Part shown: piece by piece, positions 18,832 through 29,313 of the stretch | How positions within the stretch are numbered: the stretch's first letter is position 1 | How the letters are laid out: every line of letters starts with the position of its first letter | Assembly (NCBI GenBank): GCA_007122875.1 | Contig: SKSS01000010.1 | Coordinates: 1 to 36,030 of the forward strand | Direction of reading: 5' to 3' | Length of the DNA: 36,030 bases | Origin: Salinarchaeum sp. | GTDB lineage: Archaea; Halobacteriota; Halobacteria; Halobacteriales; QS-1-68-20 | Program-made: the position numbers and the translations under genes | The notes under the pieces: model-generated | What the model was told of the DNA's origin: nothing | The model's database searches: none | What the model saw: only the letters and a program-made list of their open reading frames with translations

Positions 18832-19668
18832 ATGGGGCCGTCGAGCAGTGTCCGTGAAGTGGTTCGAAGCGCGGGTTCGCCCGTGATTCTCGTTGTGGTG
18901 GTGGTCCTCGTCATGCTGCTGGCCGGCGGGGTGTTCGGTGTGGCCGGCGACGGACAGCAGCCGCTGAATACACACGCTGACGGGCCGGACTCCGCCGGGG
19001 ATCGGCTCCCCGACGCGTGGGAGCAGGACGGCGAGACCCCCGACGGGGTCGTCCTGCCCGCCAGCGACCCCGATCGAATGAGCCTGCACGTACGGATCGT
19101 CTACGGGGAGAGAATGGAGCCGCTTTCCGACGAGGAGCGAAACGACCTGGAGCGGATCTGGGCCGATCTGCCGGTCGAGAACCCCGACGGGACGACCGGG
19201 ATCGATCTGCACGTCGAGGACGGCGGCGAACTCGATGAGCGCGTTCGGCTGACCGATCCCGAGGATCGCTACGATGTCGCCGAGACGTACTACTCGCCCG
19301 AGCAGATGGGCGATGCCCACTGCGTCTATCACCTCGTCGTCCTCGGCGAGGTCGACGTCAACGGTCACGCGGGCTACGCGAACGCCCCCGGCCGGTTCTC
19401 GGTCGTCGACGGGCGGTACACCGACAACCACGGCGGCACCGTCTCCTACCGCGTCCGGACGATCACACACGAACTCCTCCACAACGTCGTCGGCACCGTC
19501 CCGGAGGAGGCTCGCGGCGACGACGACCTACACACCGAAACCGGCTGGCTGGCCCACGGGATCGACGACTACGCCGACCACGAGCACCTCCCGGAACCGG
19601 TCGCTGACGATCTCTCCCAACACGGATTCGAACCGGCCGCGGGAGCGGATGGGGAGCAGTGCGGGTGA
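18832..19668 (+). CDS. Membrane-anchored protein with HExxH zinc-protease motif (candidate metalloprotease)
   Basis: N-terminal TM VILVVVVVLVMLLAGGVFGVAG; THELLHNVVGTV at about 19465-19500. TTTATA at about -30 of the ATG at 18832. Confidence 0.7.
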   Translation: MGPSSSVREVVRSAGSPVILVVVVVLVMLLAGGVFGVAGDGQQPLNTHADGPDSAGDRLPDAWEQDGETPDGVVLPASDPDRMSLHVRIVYGERMEPLSDEERNDLERIWADLPVENPDGTTGIDLHVEDGGELDERVRLTDPEDRYDVAETYYSPEQMGDAHCVYHLVVLGEVDVNGHAGYANAPGRFSVVDGRYTDNHGGTVSYRVRTITHELLHNVVGTVPEEARGDDDLHTETGWLAHGIDDYADHEHLPEPVADDLSQHGFEPAAGADGEQCG

Positions 19669-19673
19669 ACCGG

Positions 19674-21926
<2,253 letters not shown>

Positions 21927-21946
21927 TCACGTCACGACTCGATCGA

Positions 21947-22040
21947 GGCTCTTTCGGCGCGGAAACACATCACGATCACGACTCTCTCGACACAGAAAGG
22001 CATCGTGATCGAGACCCTCTCGACGCAGAAACGCATTTAG
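21947..22040. repeat. Three imperfect copies of a 33-bp direct repeat
   Basis: Copies near 21947-21979, 21980-22012 and 22013-22040, e.g. GACTCTCTCGACACAGAAAGGCATCGTGATCGA / GACCCTCTCGACGCAGAAACGCATTTAG. Confidence 0.6.
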
Positions 22041-22063
22041 CCACGTCCGTTGGATCGTCTAGT

Positions 22064-22198
22064 ATGGTCGTCCAGACGGAACGCGATGACATGACCTGGT
22101 TCCGGTGTGAGGCTTGCGGCCTCATGTTCGACGACCGTGAGGAAGCAACGAAACACGAGGACAACTGCGACGCCGAGGGTCCGTCGTACATCCAGTGA
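22064..22198 (+). CDS. Small single zinc-finger protein (C2HC-like)
   Basis: 44 aa MVVQTERDDMTWFRCEACGLMFDDREEATKHEDNCDAEGPSYIQ. Confidence 0.82.
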   Translation: MVVQTERDDMTWFRCEACGLMFDDREEATKHEDNCDAEGPSYIQ

Positions 22199-22205
22199 CG
22201 GCGGT

Positions 22206-22634
22206 TCACGCTTTGCCGACGATCTCGTAGGACTCCTCGCCGAACTCGTCCTCCGCGAACACGAACACCCGGCCACGGGTGATTTCCGGGTCCGCCTCGA
22301 CGACGTGAGCGTACCCGTCCGCCTCGACGGTCACTCCCGGAAACACTTCCTCGCGCTCTCCCGACGCGAGCATCACGCGACCCACGCCGGTCGATTCGAG
22401 GACGTCGTCGTGGGTCTTTCGATCGTTGACGTACAGCATCACGCCCTGGGTCTCGTCGGGGGCCGTCACCAGCACGTGCACGTCCTTTCCCGGCGGCGTT
22501 CTGACCGTCCGGTCGGCCACCTCTGGAACGCCCCGATAGAGCGTCTCTCGGCCATCGAGGTACTCGACGACGACACCCTCCTCACGGAGACTGACGCCGA
22601 CGGTGTCGGGCGGGACATCGCTTCGGAGGCTCAT
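22206..22634 (-). CDS. Conserved haloarchaeal hypothetical protein (DUF5796-like)
   Basis: MSLRSDVPPDTVGVSLREEGVVVEYLDGRETLYRGVPEVADRTVRTPPGKDVHVLVTAPDETQGVMLYVNDRKTHDDVLESTGVGRVML. Confidence 0.8.
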   Translation of the reverse strand: MSLRSDVPPDTVGVSLREEGVVVEYLDGRETLYRGVPEVADRTVRTPPGKDVHVLVTAPDETQGVMLYVNDRKTHDDVLESTGVGRVMLASGEREEVFPGVTVEADGYAHVVEADPEITRGRVFVFAEDEFGEESYEIVGKA

Positions 22635-22756
22635 GACGGCGTCGTTGGGTGCGGGTCGTGAAAAGCGCCGCGTTCGGACGCCACGTCGGGGGCAGTACCG
22701 GCGGTGACGGCGGGGGACCGTCAGCGGTAAGTGCTCGACCCACCCTCTCTCGGTCG

Positions 22757-23626
22757 ATGGAGGGACGTGCAGCGGCCCCCGGTGCGGGAACCGTGCTCAA
22801 CGCGCTGGCGACCGGCGTCGGATCGGCCTTCGCCATCGACGCCGAGGTGACCGCAACCGTCCGCCTCGATCCAGAGTGCGACACCGTCACCGGCGAGGTT
22901 GAGGCGGCTCCGGACGCCGATACGCGCCTGATCGAACGCTGCGTTGCCCGCACGGTCGAGACCTACGCGGACCACGACACGGGATCCGATCGATCACCGG
23001 GTGGCCGCGTTCGAACGGCGTCGGAGCTTCCGATGGCATCCGGGCTGAAGAGTTCGAGCGCCGCCGCCAACGCGACCGTGTTGGCGACCTGTCGCGCGCT
23101 GGGCGTCGACCCCGACCCTGTCGAGGCGACGCTGCTCGGGGTCGAGGCCGCCCGTGAGGTCGGCGTCACCGTTACGGGCGCGTTCGACGACGCAAGCGCG
23201 AGCATGCTCGGCGGCGTGACCGTCACCGACAACCACGAGGACGAACTGCTCGCGACCGACACCGTCGACTGGGACGTACTCGTCTGGACGCCCCCCGAAC
23301 GGGCCTACAGCGCCGACGCCGATGTCGAGCGGTGTCGACGGATCGCCCCCGTTGCCGATCTCGTCGCGGAACTCGCCCTCGACGGCAGATACACGACCGC
23401 GATGACGGTCAACGGACTGGCGTTCTCGGCGGCGCTCGACTTCCCGGCGGGCCCGCTGATCGATGCGCTCCCCCATTCGGAGGGTGTCTCGCTGTCGGGA
23501 ACCGGCCCGAGTGTGACGGCCGTCGGCGATCGGGAGTCGATGGCGGCGCTCCAGGAGACGTGGGAGGAGCGACCGGGGACGACGTGGATGACAGAAACCA
23601 GAGCGGAGGGAGCGAGAATCGAATGA
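22757..23626 (+). CDS. aroK: Archaeal GHMP-type shikimate kinase
   Basis: MEGRAAAPGAGTVLNALATGVGSAFAIDAEVTATV; SELPMASGLKSSSAAANAT (GHMP motif); LSGTGPSVTAVG. Confidence 0.93.
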   Translation: MEGRAAAPGAGTVLNALATGVGSAFAIDAEVTATVRLDPECDTVTGEVEAAPDADTRLIERCVARTVETYADHDTGSDRSPGGRVRTASELPMASGLKSSSAAANATVLATCRALGVDPDPVEATLLGVEAAREVGVTVTGAFDDASASMLGGVTVTDNHEDELLATDTVDWDVLVWTPPERAYSADADVERCRRIAPVADLVAELALDGRYTTAMTVNGLAFSAALDFPAGPLIDALPHSEGVSLSGTGPSVTAVGDRESMAALQETWEERPGTTWMTETRAEGARIE

Positions 23627-23669
23627 ACGATACGAAACGGCCACACCGAACCGACGAGGGAACGAACCG

Positions 23670-23966
23670 ATGACCGAAGAGCATCCCGAACCGGACGAGA
23701 TGAATCTCGACGAACTCCGCGAGGAGATCGAGAACATCGACCGCGAGATCGTCGAACTCATCGCCCGGCGGACGTACGTCGCAGAGACGATCGCGGCCGT
23801 CAAGGATGACCGGGACCTCCCGACCACCGACGAGAAACAGGAAGAACGGGTGATGGAGCGTGCCGGTGACAACGCCGAACGCTTCGACGTGGACGCAAAT
23901 CTGGTGAAGGCGATCTTTCGGCTGTTGATCGAGTTGAACAAAGTGGAGCAGCGCGAGAAGCGATGA
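23670..23966 (+). CDS. Chorismate mutase (AroQ class)
   Basis: MNLDELREEIENIDREIVELIARRTYVAETIAAVKDDRDLPTTDEKQEERVMER. Confidence 0.94.
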   Translation: MTEEHPEPDEMNLDELREEIENIDREIVELIARRTYVAETIAAVKDDRDLPTTDEKQEERVMERAGDNAERFDVDANLVKAIFRLLIELNKVEQREKR

Positions 23967-24070
23967 CAGGGTAACGGATTTCGGCTGCTAAGCGTGTGTT
24001 TTATCCTGATCAGCTATCAGCAGTAGCACCAATGACAAAGGCACCCTCTGTTCGGGAAGCAAGAATAGGT

Positions 24071-24405
24071 AAGCTCCCCACGGCTAAAGCCGTGGGCTTT
24101 CACCATGGACTCCCGATCTAACCAAAGCTGGTGCGGGTTCAAATCCGCTCTCGTTCAGCGTCCCGGCGTTTATACGCACGCCTACGGGTGCGTCTCCGTC
24201 CGAGGACTTGCGCAACGGACGGAGGAGGTTGAAGCCGACGTTCTTCGCCGCGTTGTAATCGGCGTGAAGCTCGTAACCGCACTTCTGACAGCAAAAGGAA
24301 TCCTGCGACGGGCGGTTGTCGGGGTGGGTGAAGCCACAGTCTGTGTGCGAGCATTGCTGGCTCGTGTACTGTGGGTTCACCTGAAACACGGTCGCGGGGA
24401 GGCAC
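24071..24405 (-). mobile_element. tnpB: 3' remnant of an IS200/IS605-type element carrying a 5'-truncated tnpB
   Basis: [57 protein letters not shown]: TnpB zinc finger and final RuvC motif (ADYNAAKN). Ends in hairpin CCCACGGC-TTTA-GCCGTGGG. No N-terminal or RuvC-I/II part present. Confidence 0.88.
24077..24096 (-). repeat. Right-end hairpin of the IS element (candidate omega/re-RNA 3' hairpin)
   Basis: Perfect 8-bp stem with a 4-nt loop; the tnpB stop codon (TAG) overlaps the loop and 3' arm. Confidence 0.75.
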
Positions 24406-24574
24406 ACACCTCCACCTGTCCGTGTTCGCAGCGAACGATATTGCGGTCCGCTTCTACGAATCACGGGGATTCCAGCGGATAGAAACGGTCACTGACGAAA
24501 CGTTTGGTGAACGACGCTACCGCTACAGAAAGACGTTGGAAAACGGCTCCTATACCCACCAGTAATTTTCCGTG

Positions 24575-24859
24575 TCAGGGAAATTCATCGTAGATTGAGG
24601 ACCGATGACCGATCGCGCCGACCTGCATCACGCTCATCTCACGGTCGAACCGGACGATAGCCCGATAGTTGCCGACCCGTACCGACTGCCAGGGCTTCGC
24701 ACCAGTCAGGGGTTTGGCGAACTCCGGCGGGTCGCGGAACTCGTCGGTTACCACCGCGTCGAATTTATCGAGTAGCCGTTGCTGAGTTTCGGCGTCGAGT
24801 GCGTCAAGGCCGTCTGCTGCCCTTTCGGAGAGTTCCCACGTCCACTCGTCGTCATTCAT
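24575..24859 (-). CDS. RelE/ParE-family type II toxin
   Basis: MNDDEWTWELSERAADGLDALDAETQQRLLDKFDAVVTDEFRDPPEFAKPLTGAKPWQSVRVGNYRAIVRFDREMSVMQVGAIGHRSSIYDEF. Start chosen to overlap the antitoxin gene by 8 nt. Confidence 0.9.
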   Translation of the reverse strand: MNDDEWTWELSERAADGLDALDAETQQRLLDKFDAVVTDEFRDPPEFAKPLTGAKPWQSVRVGNYRAIVRFDREMSVMQVGAIGHRSSIYDEFP

Positions 24860-25124
24860 CCGTTCCGAATCGCTCTCGTGCTTCCTCGGCACTTACCGTC
24901 TCTCCTGCGTCGAACTGTCGTTCGCTCTCCAACAGGTCTTCAAGCGTTCGCTTCGACAGGCGCGTTCCGTACACCGCATCCCGGAGCGCCTCACGCATGA
25001 ACTCCGAACGCGAGTTGTAGCCTTGTTCCTGCCACTGCTCGTCTAAGTCTGCGAGGAAATCCTTCGGAAGCCGGAGATTCACCTTCTCGTCGCTCCCGTC
25101 AGCGGCGGTGTCGGATTGAGCCAT
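24852..25124 (-). CDS. Ribbon-helix-helix antitoxin
   Basis: MAQSDTAADGSDEKVNLRLPKDFLADLDEQWQEQGYNSRSEFMREALRDAVYG, followed by a toxin-binding-like tail; upstream of and overlapping the RelE-like gene. Confidence 0.9.
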   Translation of the reverse strand: MAQSDTAADGSDEKVNLRLPKDFLADLDEQWQEQGYNSRSEFMREALRDAVYGTRLSKRTLEDLLESERQFDAGETVSAEEARERFGTDE

Positions 25125-25129
25125 ACGTT

Positions 25130-25147
25130 GTAGTACGTGCGTACTAC
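25130..25147. promoter_or_regulatory. Perfect palindrome GTAGTACG-TG-CGTACTAC, candidate antitoxin operator
   Basis: 8-2-8 perfect inverted repeat, 5 nt upstream of the antitoxin start at 25124. Confidence 0.65.
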
Positions 25148-25624
25148 CCAAGAGTGTTCGGCTTCCCGGAGTCATTGAGGGGGGCCGGTTCAACATCGGA
25201 GAAAACGGCAATATCGACACGAGTCTTTGACATCAGTCCGAGACCTGAGCAAGGTAGAGCAACGGGACAGTCGGTGAAATCGCATCCGCGAGAGGACGGC
25301 CGCGTATGCCACGGGATCGCGTTCGACAGCCCCCAGCGAACCCGAACGGCCGTGTGGTTGTACCAATCCATCGGATGGAGCGACGATCACGTAGTGCCCC
25401 CCGTTCGGCAATGCAGGAGCCGCACGGATGCAGCCCCCTCCCCCCAGTGTACCACTCAACCGGAACTGGACCTGCTCAGAGGAGCAGCACCGCCCCGCGA
25501 CGGCGCACACCCTAGGATACACCTCCCAAAAAGCCCCGTCACTAACTGTTTTGGACGAGCCCTCACCGCTCACCGATTCACCTCGAACCACTCCACCGCG
25601 AAGTCCACGAGCGGCCGACGACGC

Positions 25625-26164
25625 TCACCGAACCGGAATCTCGATGTCGGCGAGCATCGAGCCGGTCGGGACGTGAACGATTCGGACGACGACGGTGTCC
25701 CCCGGAGCGAGCGACACCCCGTCGTCGCGATAGCTCTTGATTCGGAAGCCGATACGCTCGCCAGAGTCCCACTCGCCGCCCTCGAACGCCGGTCCCACCA
25801 GTCGGTTCTCCCGGCGATCCACGATGTCATCACCGTCGACGCTTTCGGCTGGCAGCGCCCCGGCAGTCGGCAGGCCAACGAGACGCGTCCCCCGGTCGTA
25901 CTCCGGAAGCGAAACCACGAGTTCGATCTCCTCGGCCGGAATCGAATCGCCCCGATCGTGGCGAATCGTCACCCGCTGGTCGTCGCCGGGACTGGCGGCC
26001 GTTGCCACCGGCGGATCGGCGTCCACGAACGCCGTTGGCGGCACCGAGGGGTCGGCGAGCGCGAACGCGGACGCGCCCACGAGCGCCGCGAGGACGACGG
26101 TTACGGCAACGAGCGCGACGATCCCGATGACGGGAACCACCGCACGGGAGTCGGGCGGGGACAT
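25625..26164 (-). CDS. Type IV pilin/archaellin N-terminal domain-containing protein
   Basis: MSPPDSRAVVPVIGIVALVAVTVVLAALVGASAFAL, typical haloarchaeal pilin N-terminus. Confidence 0.88.
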   Translation of the reverse strand: MSPPDSRAVVPVIGIVALVAVTVVLAALVGASAFALADPSVPPTAFVDADPPVATAASPGDDQRVTIRHDRGDSIPAEEIELVVSLPEYDRGTRLVGLPTAGALPAESVDGDDIVDRRENRLVGPAFEGGEWDSGERIGFRIKSYRDDGVSLAPGDTVVVRIVHVPTGSMLADIEIPVR

Positions 26165-26267
26165 TGGGGAAGGGTGGTCCCGTTCTCACTCAAAAAGGTT
26201 TCGTGCGGAGACTCACGCCGGCCGGGAGGACGGTCAGAGATGCGGCTGTCGGTGCTCCCTCGTCCGA

Positions 26268-27059
26268 TCAACCGTCGGGATACGCGGCTGCGAGTTCGTC
26301 TAGAGATTCGTGATCGCGGGTGATGTGTGGCACGGTGAGCGGGGAGACGCTGACCCGTCCTTCGACGATGGCTCGTCGGTCGGTTCCCTCGCCCGCGTCG
26401 ACCTCGCCAGCACCGAGACGCTCCCAGACGCGGTCGTGGAGGGTGACGCGGTCGCCGTTCCGGGTGGCGTCCATCTCGTAGGCGGTCGCCGGCCGGGTCA
26501 CCTCCATTCGTTTCGGTTCTCCCGTGGGGAGCGGTGCGTTGAGGTTGAGGTAGTCTGCGGCCTCGAACAGGCCGGTTCCGAACCCACGCTCGACGAGGTA
26601 GCGTGCGGCCCGAGCGGCCTCGGCGTAGTTATCCTGGACGGCGACGACCTCTTCGAAGTCATCGGGATCCCGAGGCGGGACGTACAGCGAGACCGCCATC
26701 GCGGGCACGCCGAAGAAGGCGGCCTCGACCGCAGCGCTGACCGTCCCCGACCGTCCGAGGACGTACGAACCGAGGTTCGCCCCCTGGTTACAGCCGGCGA
26801 CGACCAGATCCGGCGGCTCCGCGAGCGAGCGAAGGCCGGCGATGACACAGTCGACGGGCGTCCCGCCGATGGCGTAGCCGAGATCTCGCTCCTCGACGGA
26901 GACCGATTCGTAGGAGATCGACCGTCCGGTCGCGCTCTGATTTTCGGCGGGTGCGACGACCGTCACGTCGGCGATCGAAGACAGCGCGTCGTAGAGGGCG
27001 CGAAGGCCGGCGCTCTCGATCCCGTCGTCGTTGGTCAGCAGAATCGTTGGGGGTTCCAT
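26268..27059 (-). CDS. surE: 5'/3'-nucleotidase SurE
   Basis: Start at MEPPTILLTNDDGIESAGLRALYDAL; VVAPAENQSATGRSIS; VVAGCNQGANLGSYVLGRSGTVSAAVEAAF. Confidence 0.95.
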   Translation of the reverse strand: MEPPTILLTNDDGIESAGLRALYDALSSIADVTVVAPAENQSATGRSISYESVSVEERDLGYAIGGTPVDCVIAGLRSLAEPPDLVVAGCNQGANLGSYVLGRSGTVSAAVEAAFFGVPAMAVSLYVPPRDPDDFEEVVAVQDNYAEAARAARYLVERGFGTGLFEAADYLNLNAPLPTGEPKRMEVTRPATAYEMDATRNGDRVTLHDRVWERLGAGEVDAGEGTDRRAIVEGRVSVSPLTVPHITRDHESLDELAAAYPDG

Positions 27060-27148
27060 GTCTCCCGGCTGGCAGCGCCACCTCAAAAGCACTCCGGCAT
27101 CCGATCGTGGCTGTTCGATCGTGATCTCGCCGTCAATCGAGCCACCCG

Positions 27149-28576
27149 TCAAACGGGAATCCGATCGACCACGACGTCGTCGTCGACGACGAGGTTGTAC
27201 GCCTCCTCGTCGTCGTTCCAGAGGACGAGGACGCCCTCGAAGGCGAGGAGATCGCCGTAGTCCGCCGCGAGGAGATCGCGATTGAGCGCCGTCTCGCGGG
27301 TCATCACGGCGAAGTGCCCGACGGATTCGCTCCCGTCGCTCACCTTGAGCACCGGGTTTCCATCGTCGGTCAGGTCGTGGCTCAGCTTCGCGGCGAGGAT
27401 GTCGATCCGTTCGGTGACGTGTCGATCCATGTCGGCCATCCGTGCGAATCGATCCGGGTCCGGTTCGACCGTGACCCGGCGACGGCCGTCCGGCCGCAAA
27501 ACCGCGTACGAGAACCGAACGGAGACGTTGACGAACGTCCCGCTTTCGTCGTCGAGCGCCCGCTGAAACGGCGGCACGTCGAGATCCGGCTTCACGTCGA
27601 ACGACCAGCACTCCTCGGTGGGGTGCTCGCCGGGCCAGAGTCTGACGGTTGGGGCGTACACCGAACAGTCCCCACGCTCGTCGGCCAGCGCGCGCTCGAC
27701 GGCGCGGAGTCCGATGCTGGTGTTCCGATCGGCGGGCGCGATCGCCACCAACGAGCCATCGGACGCGAGCGCATCGAGATACCTCGCGGTGACCTCCACG
27801 GGACGATCGAGTTCCGAGAGCACGTTTGCGAGTACGACGAGGTCCCACTCCGTGTCGGATCCGTCTTCGCTCCCGTCGAGGGTCGCCGGATCGAACGCTT
27901 CCGCCGTCGTCCGGTGGACCGTCGTTCGGACGTTACGGCCAGTCTCGTCGAGCAGTTCGTTCAGGGTGTCCGCAGCCTCGTCGCTTGGCTCGACGGCGTG
28001 GTACTCGACGAGGGCGTCGTCCGGGAGCGAATCGAACAGGCCGAGCGCCGGTCCACCGACGCCAGCACCGATGTCGAGCACGCGGAGCGCCCGCGGGAGC
28101 AAGCCGTCCCGAGCGAGTTCGTCGATCACGTACCGTCCGACGGCATAGTAGTTGGGGAGGTGGTAGATCGCGTATCCGAGCGCCGCGAGGTCGTCGTACT
28201 CGACGGGCCGCCCCCGATAGTAGTGCTCTTTGAATTGGCGGATCCGTTCGCGGAGGCGATCCGCTGACGTGCCGTCGTTCCACCCGGGGCCGAACCGTTC
28301 GACGAGCAGGTGTTCGACCCGGCGCGTGTACTCGTCGGGAAACGCGGTCACCGGCTCCCCGCCGTCCGGGATCGGCTCGTCGGAAACGGGGACGAACGTC
28401 CCGTCCTCGCGTTCGATCAGTCCGAGGTCGAACGCCTCCTCACGGATCACCTGCCTGACCGCGGCGGGGTGGGGATGGCCCTCGACGTACTCGGCGATCT
28501 CCTCGGGATCGAGCGGCCGAACGTTTCGAAGGTACTTTGCGTTGTCGACCACCCGCTGTCGTCGGTCGGGATTCAT
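27149..28576 (-). CDS. Rsm22-like small ribosomal subunit SAM-dependent methyltransferase
   Basis: LPNYYAVGRYVIDEL..LRVLDIGAGVGGPALGLFDSLPDDALVEYHAVEPS (SAM motif I region); WDLVVLANVLSEL. Confidence 0.83.
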   Translation of the reverse strand: MNPDRRQRVVDNAKYLRNVRPLDPEEIAEYVEGHPHPAAVRQVIREEAFDLGLIEREDGTFVPVSDEPIPDGGEPVTAFPDEYTRRVEHLLVERFGPGWNDGTSADRLRERIRQFKEHYYRGRPVEYDDLAALGYAIYHLPNYYAVGRYVIDELARDGLLPRALRVLDIGAGVGGPALGLFDSLPDDALVEYHAVEPSDEAADTLNELLDETGRNVRTTVHRTTAEAFDPATLDGSEDGSDTEWDLVVLANVLSELDRPVEVTARYLDALASDGSLVAIAPADRNTSIGLRAVERALADERGDCSVYAPTVRLWPGEHPTEECWSFDVKPDLDVPPFQRALDDESGTFVNVSVRFSYAVLRPDGRRRVTVEPDPDRFARMADMDRHVTERIDILAAKLSHDLTDDGNPVLKVSDGSESVGHFAVMTRETALNRDLLAADYGDLLAFEGVLVLWNDDEEAYNLVVDDDVVVDRIPV

Positions 28577-29313
28577 TGTTCGCCCGCGGATCGGTAGAGT
28601 CGCTCGAAGGTCGGTCGATCGGCATCGGCGATTTCCCTGGCGACTTGGGCGACATCCTCGGCTCCGTCGAACGCGTCCTGAATTTCGGCGTACACCGCCG
28701 GTTGGCCGTCGGTCACGAGATCGACGAGGTCGTCGAGGCGTGTCGAAACCGGCGTCGAAAATCGCTCGGGAACGTCGTCGGCCGCCAGTGCATACGCGAG
28801 GACTGCCGCGTGAGCTTTCGCCTGAATCGACTCCATCGCGGCGTCGTGTTCCTCCGGCGTGGTCTCGAAGAGCCGGTTCCCGCCGTCGGTGAGGGCGTCA
28901 CAGATCGCGTCGGTCACCGGACCCGGCACGTCGGAGACGGCTGCAATCCGTCCGGGTGCCCGTTCGGAGGCGAACAGGGGGTGGAGGCTCAGTCGCTCCC
29001 GGTCGGGTGCGTGGGTAGCCATCGCCGCCACCGGTTCGCTCATCACGCCAGTCACGTCGACGATCGCTCGCTCGGCACGGTCGGCATGCTCCGCGATGGC
29101 CTCCTCGACGGCCGAAATCGGAACGGCGAGACAGACGATGCCGAAGCGTTCCGTTCCGTCGAGATCGCAGGTCCGCCCGCCGACGGCGTCCGCCGCGGTC
29201 GCCGCTGCGTCGGAATCGATGTCGGTGAAGGCGATCTCTGCGCCCAGCTCGTCGCGCAGCGTGTGCGCGAACCAGCGTCCCATCTCGCCAGCGCCGACGA
29301 TCAGCGCGTCCAT
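28573..29313 (-). CDS. tyrA: Prephenate dehydrogenase
   Basis: MDALIVGAGEMGRWFAHTLRDELGAEIAFTDID; VIVDVTGVMSEPVAAM, LSLHPLFASERAPG. Overlaps the Rsm22-like start. Confidence 0.88.
   Translation of the reverse strand: MDALIVGAGEMGRWFAHTLRDELGAEIAFTDIDSDAAATAADAVGGRTCDLDGTERFGIVCLAVPISAVEEAIAEHADRAERAIVDVTGVMSEPVAAMATHAPDRERLSLHPLFASERAPGRIAAVSDVPGPVTDAICDALTDGGNRLFETTPEEHDAAMESIQAKAHAAVLAYALAADDVPERFSTPVSTRLDDLVDLVTDGQPAVYAEIQDAFDGAEDVAQVAREIADADRPTFERLYRSAGEQ

Larger units (their letters stand above)
24032..24565 (+). pseudogene. GNAT-family N-acetyltransferase, interrupted: N-terminal codons (about 24032-24070) and C-terminal part (about 24400-24565) separated by a TnpB remnant
   Basis: MTKAPSVREARIG followed by IS-end sequence; then [46 protein letters not shown], typical of a GNAT C-terminus. 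TTTTAT box about 30 nt before the ATG. Confidence 0.72.

Noticed and set aside
17718-18857. 379-aa plus-strand ORF opposite tfb
   Set aside because: Antisense of the unmistakable TFB gene.
24128-24150. GCGGGTTCAAATCCGC resembles a tRNA T-arm (TTCAAAT loop)
   Set aside because: The 5-bp T-stem does not pair correctly, no acceptor/anticodon arms surround it, and the minus strand codes the TnpB C-terminus (NESGFEPAP).
25148-25624. Possible SRP (7S) RNA or RNase P RNA in the orphan region
   Set aside because: I could not find the helix-8 motif of SRP RNA or RNase P conserved regions on either strand; left as unexplained.
25154-26323. 389-aa plus-strand ORF through the island end and pilin gene
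   Set aside because: Second half is antisense to the pilin; composition typical of a spurious GC-rich ORF.
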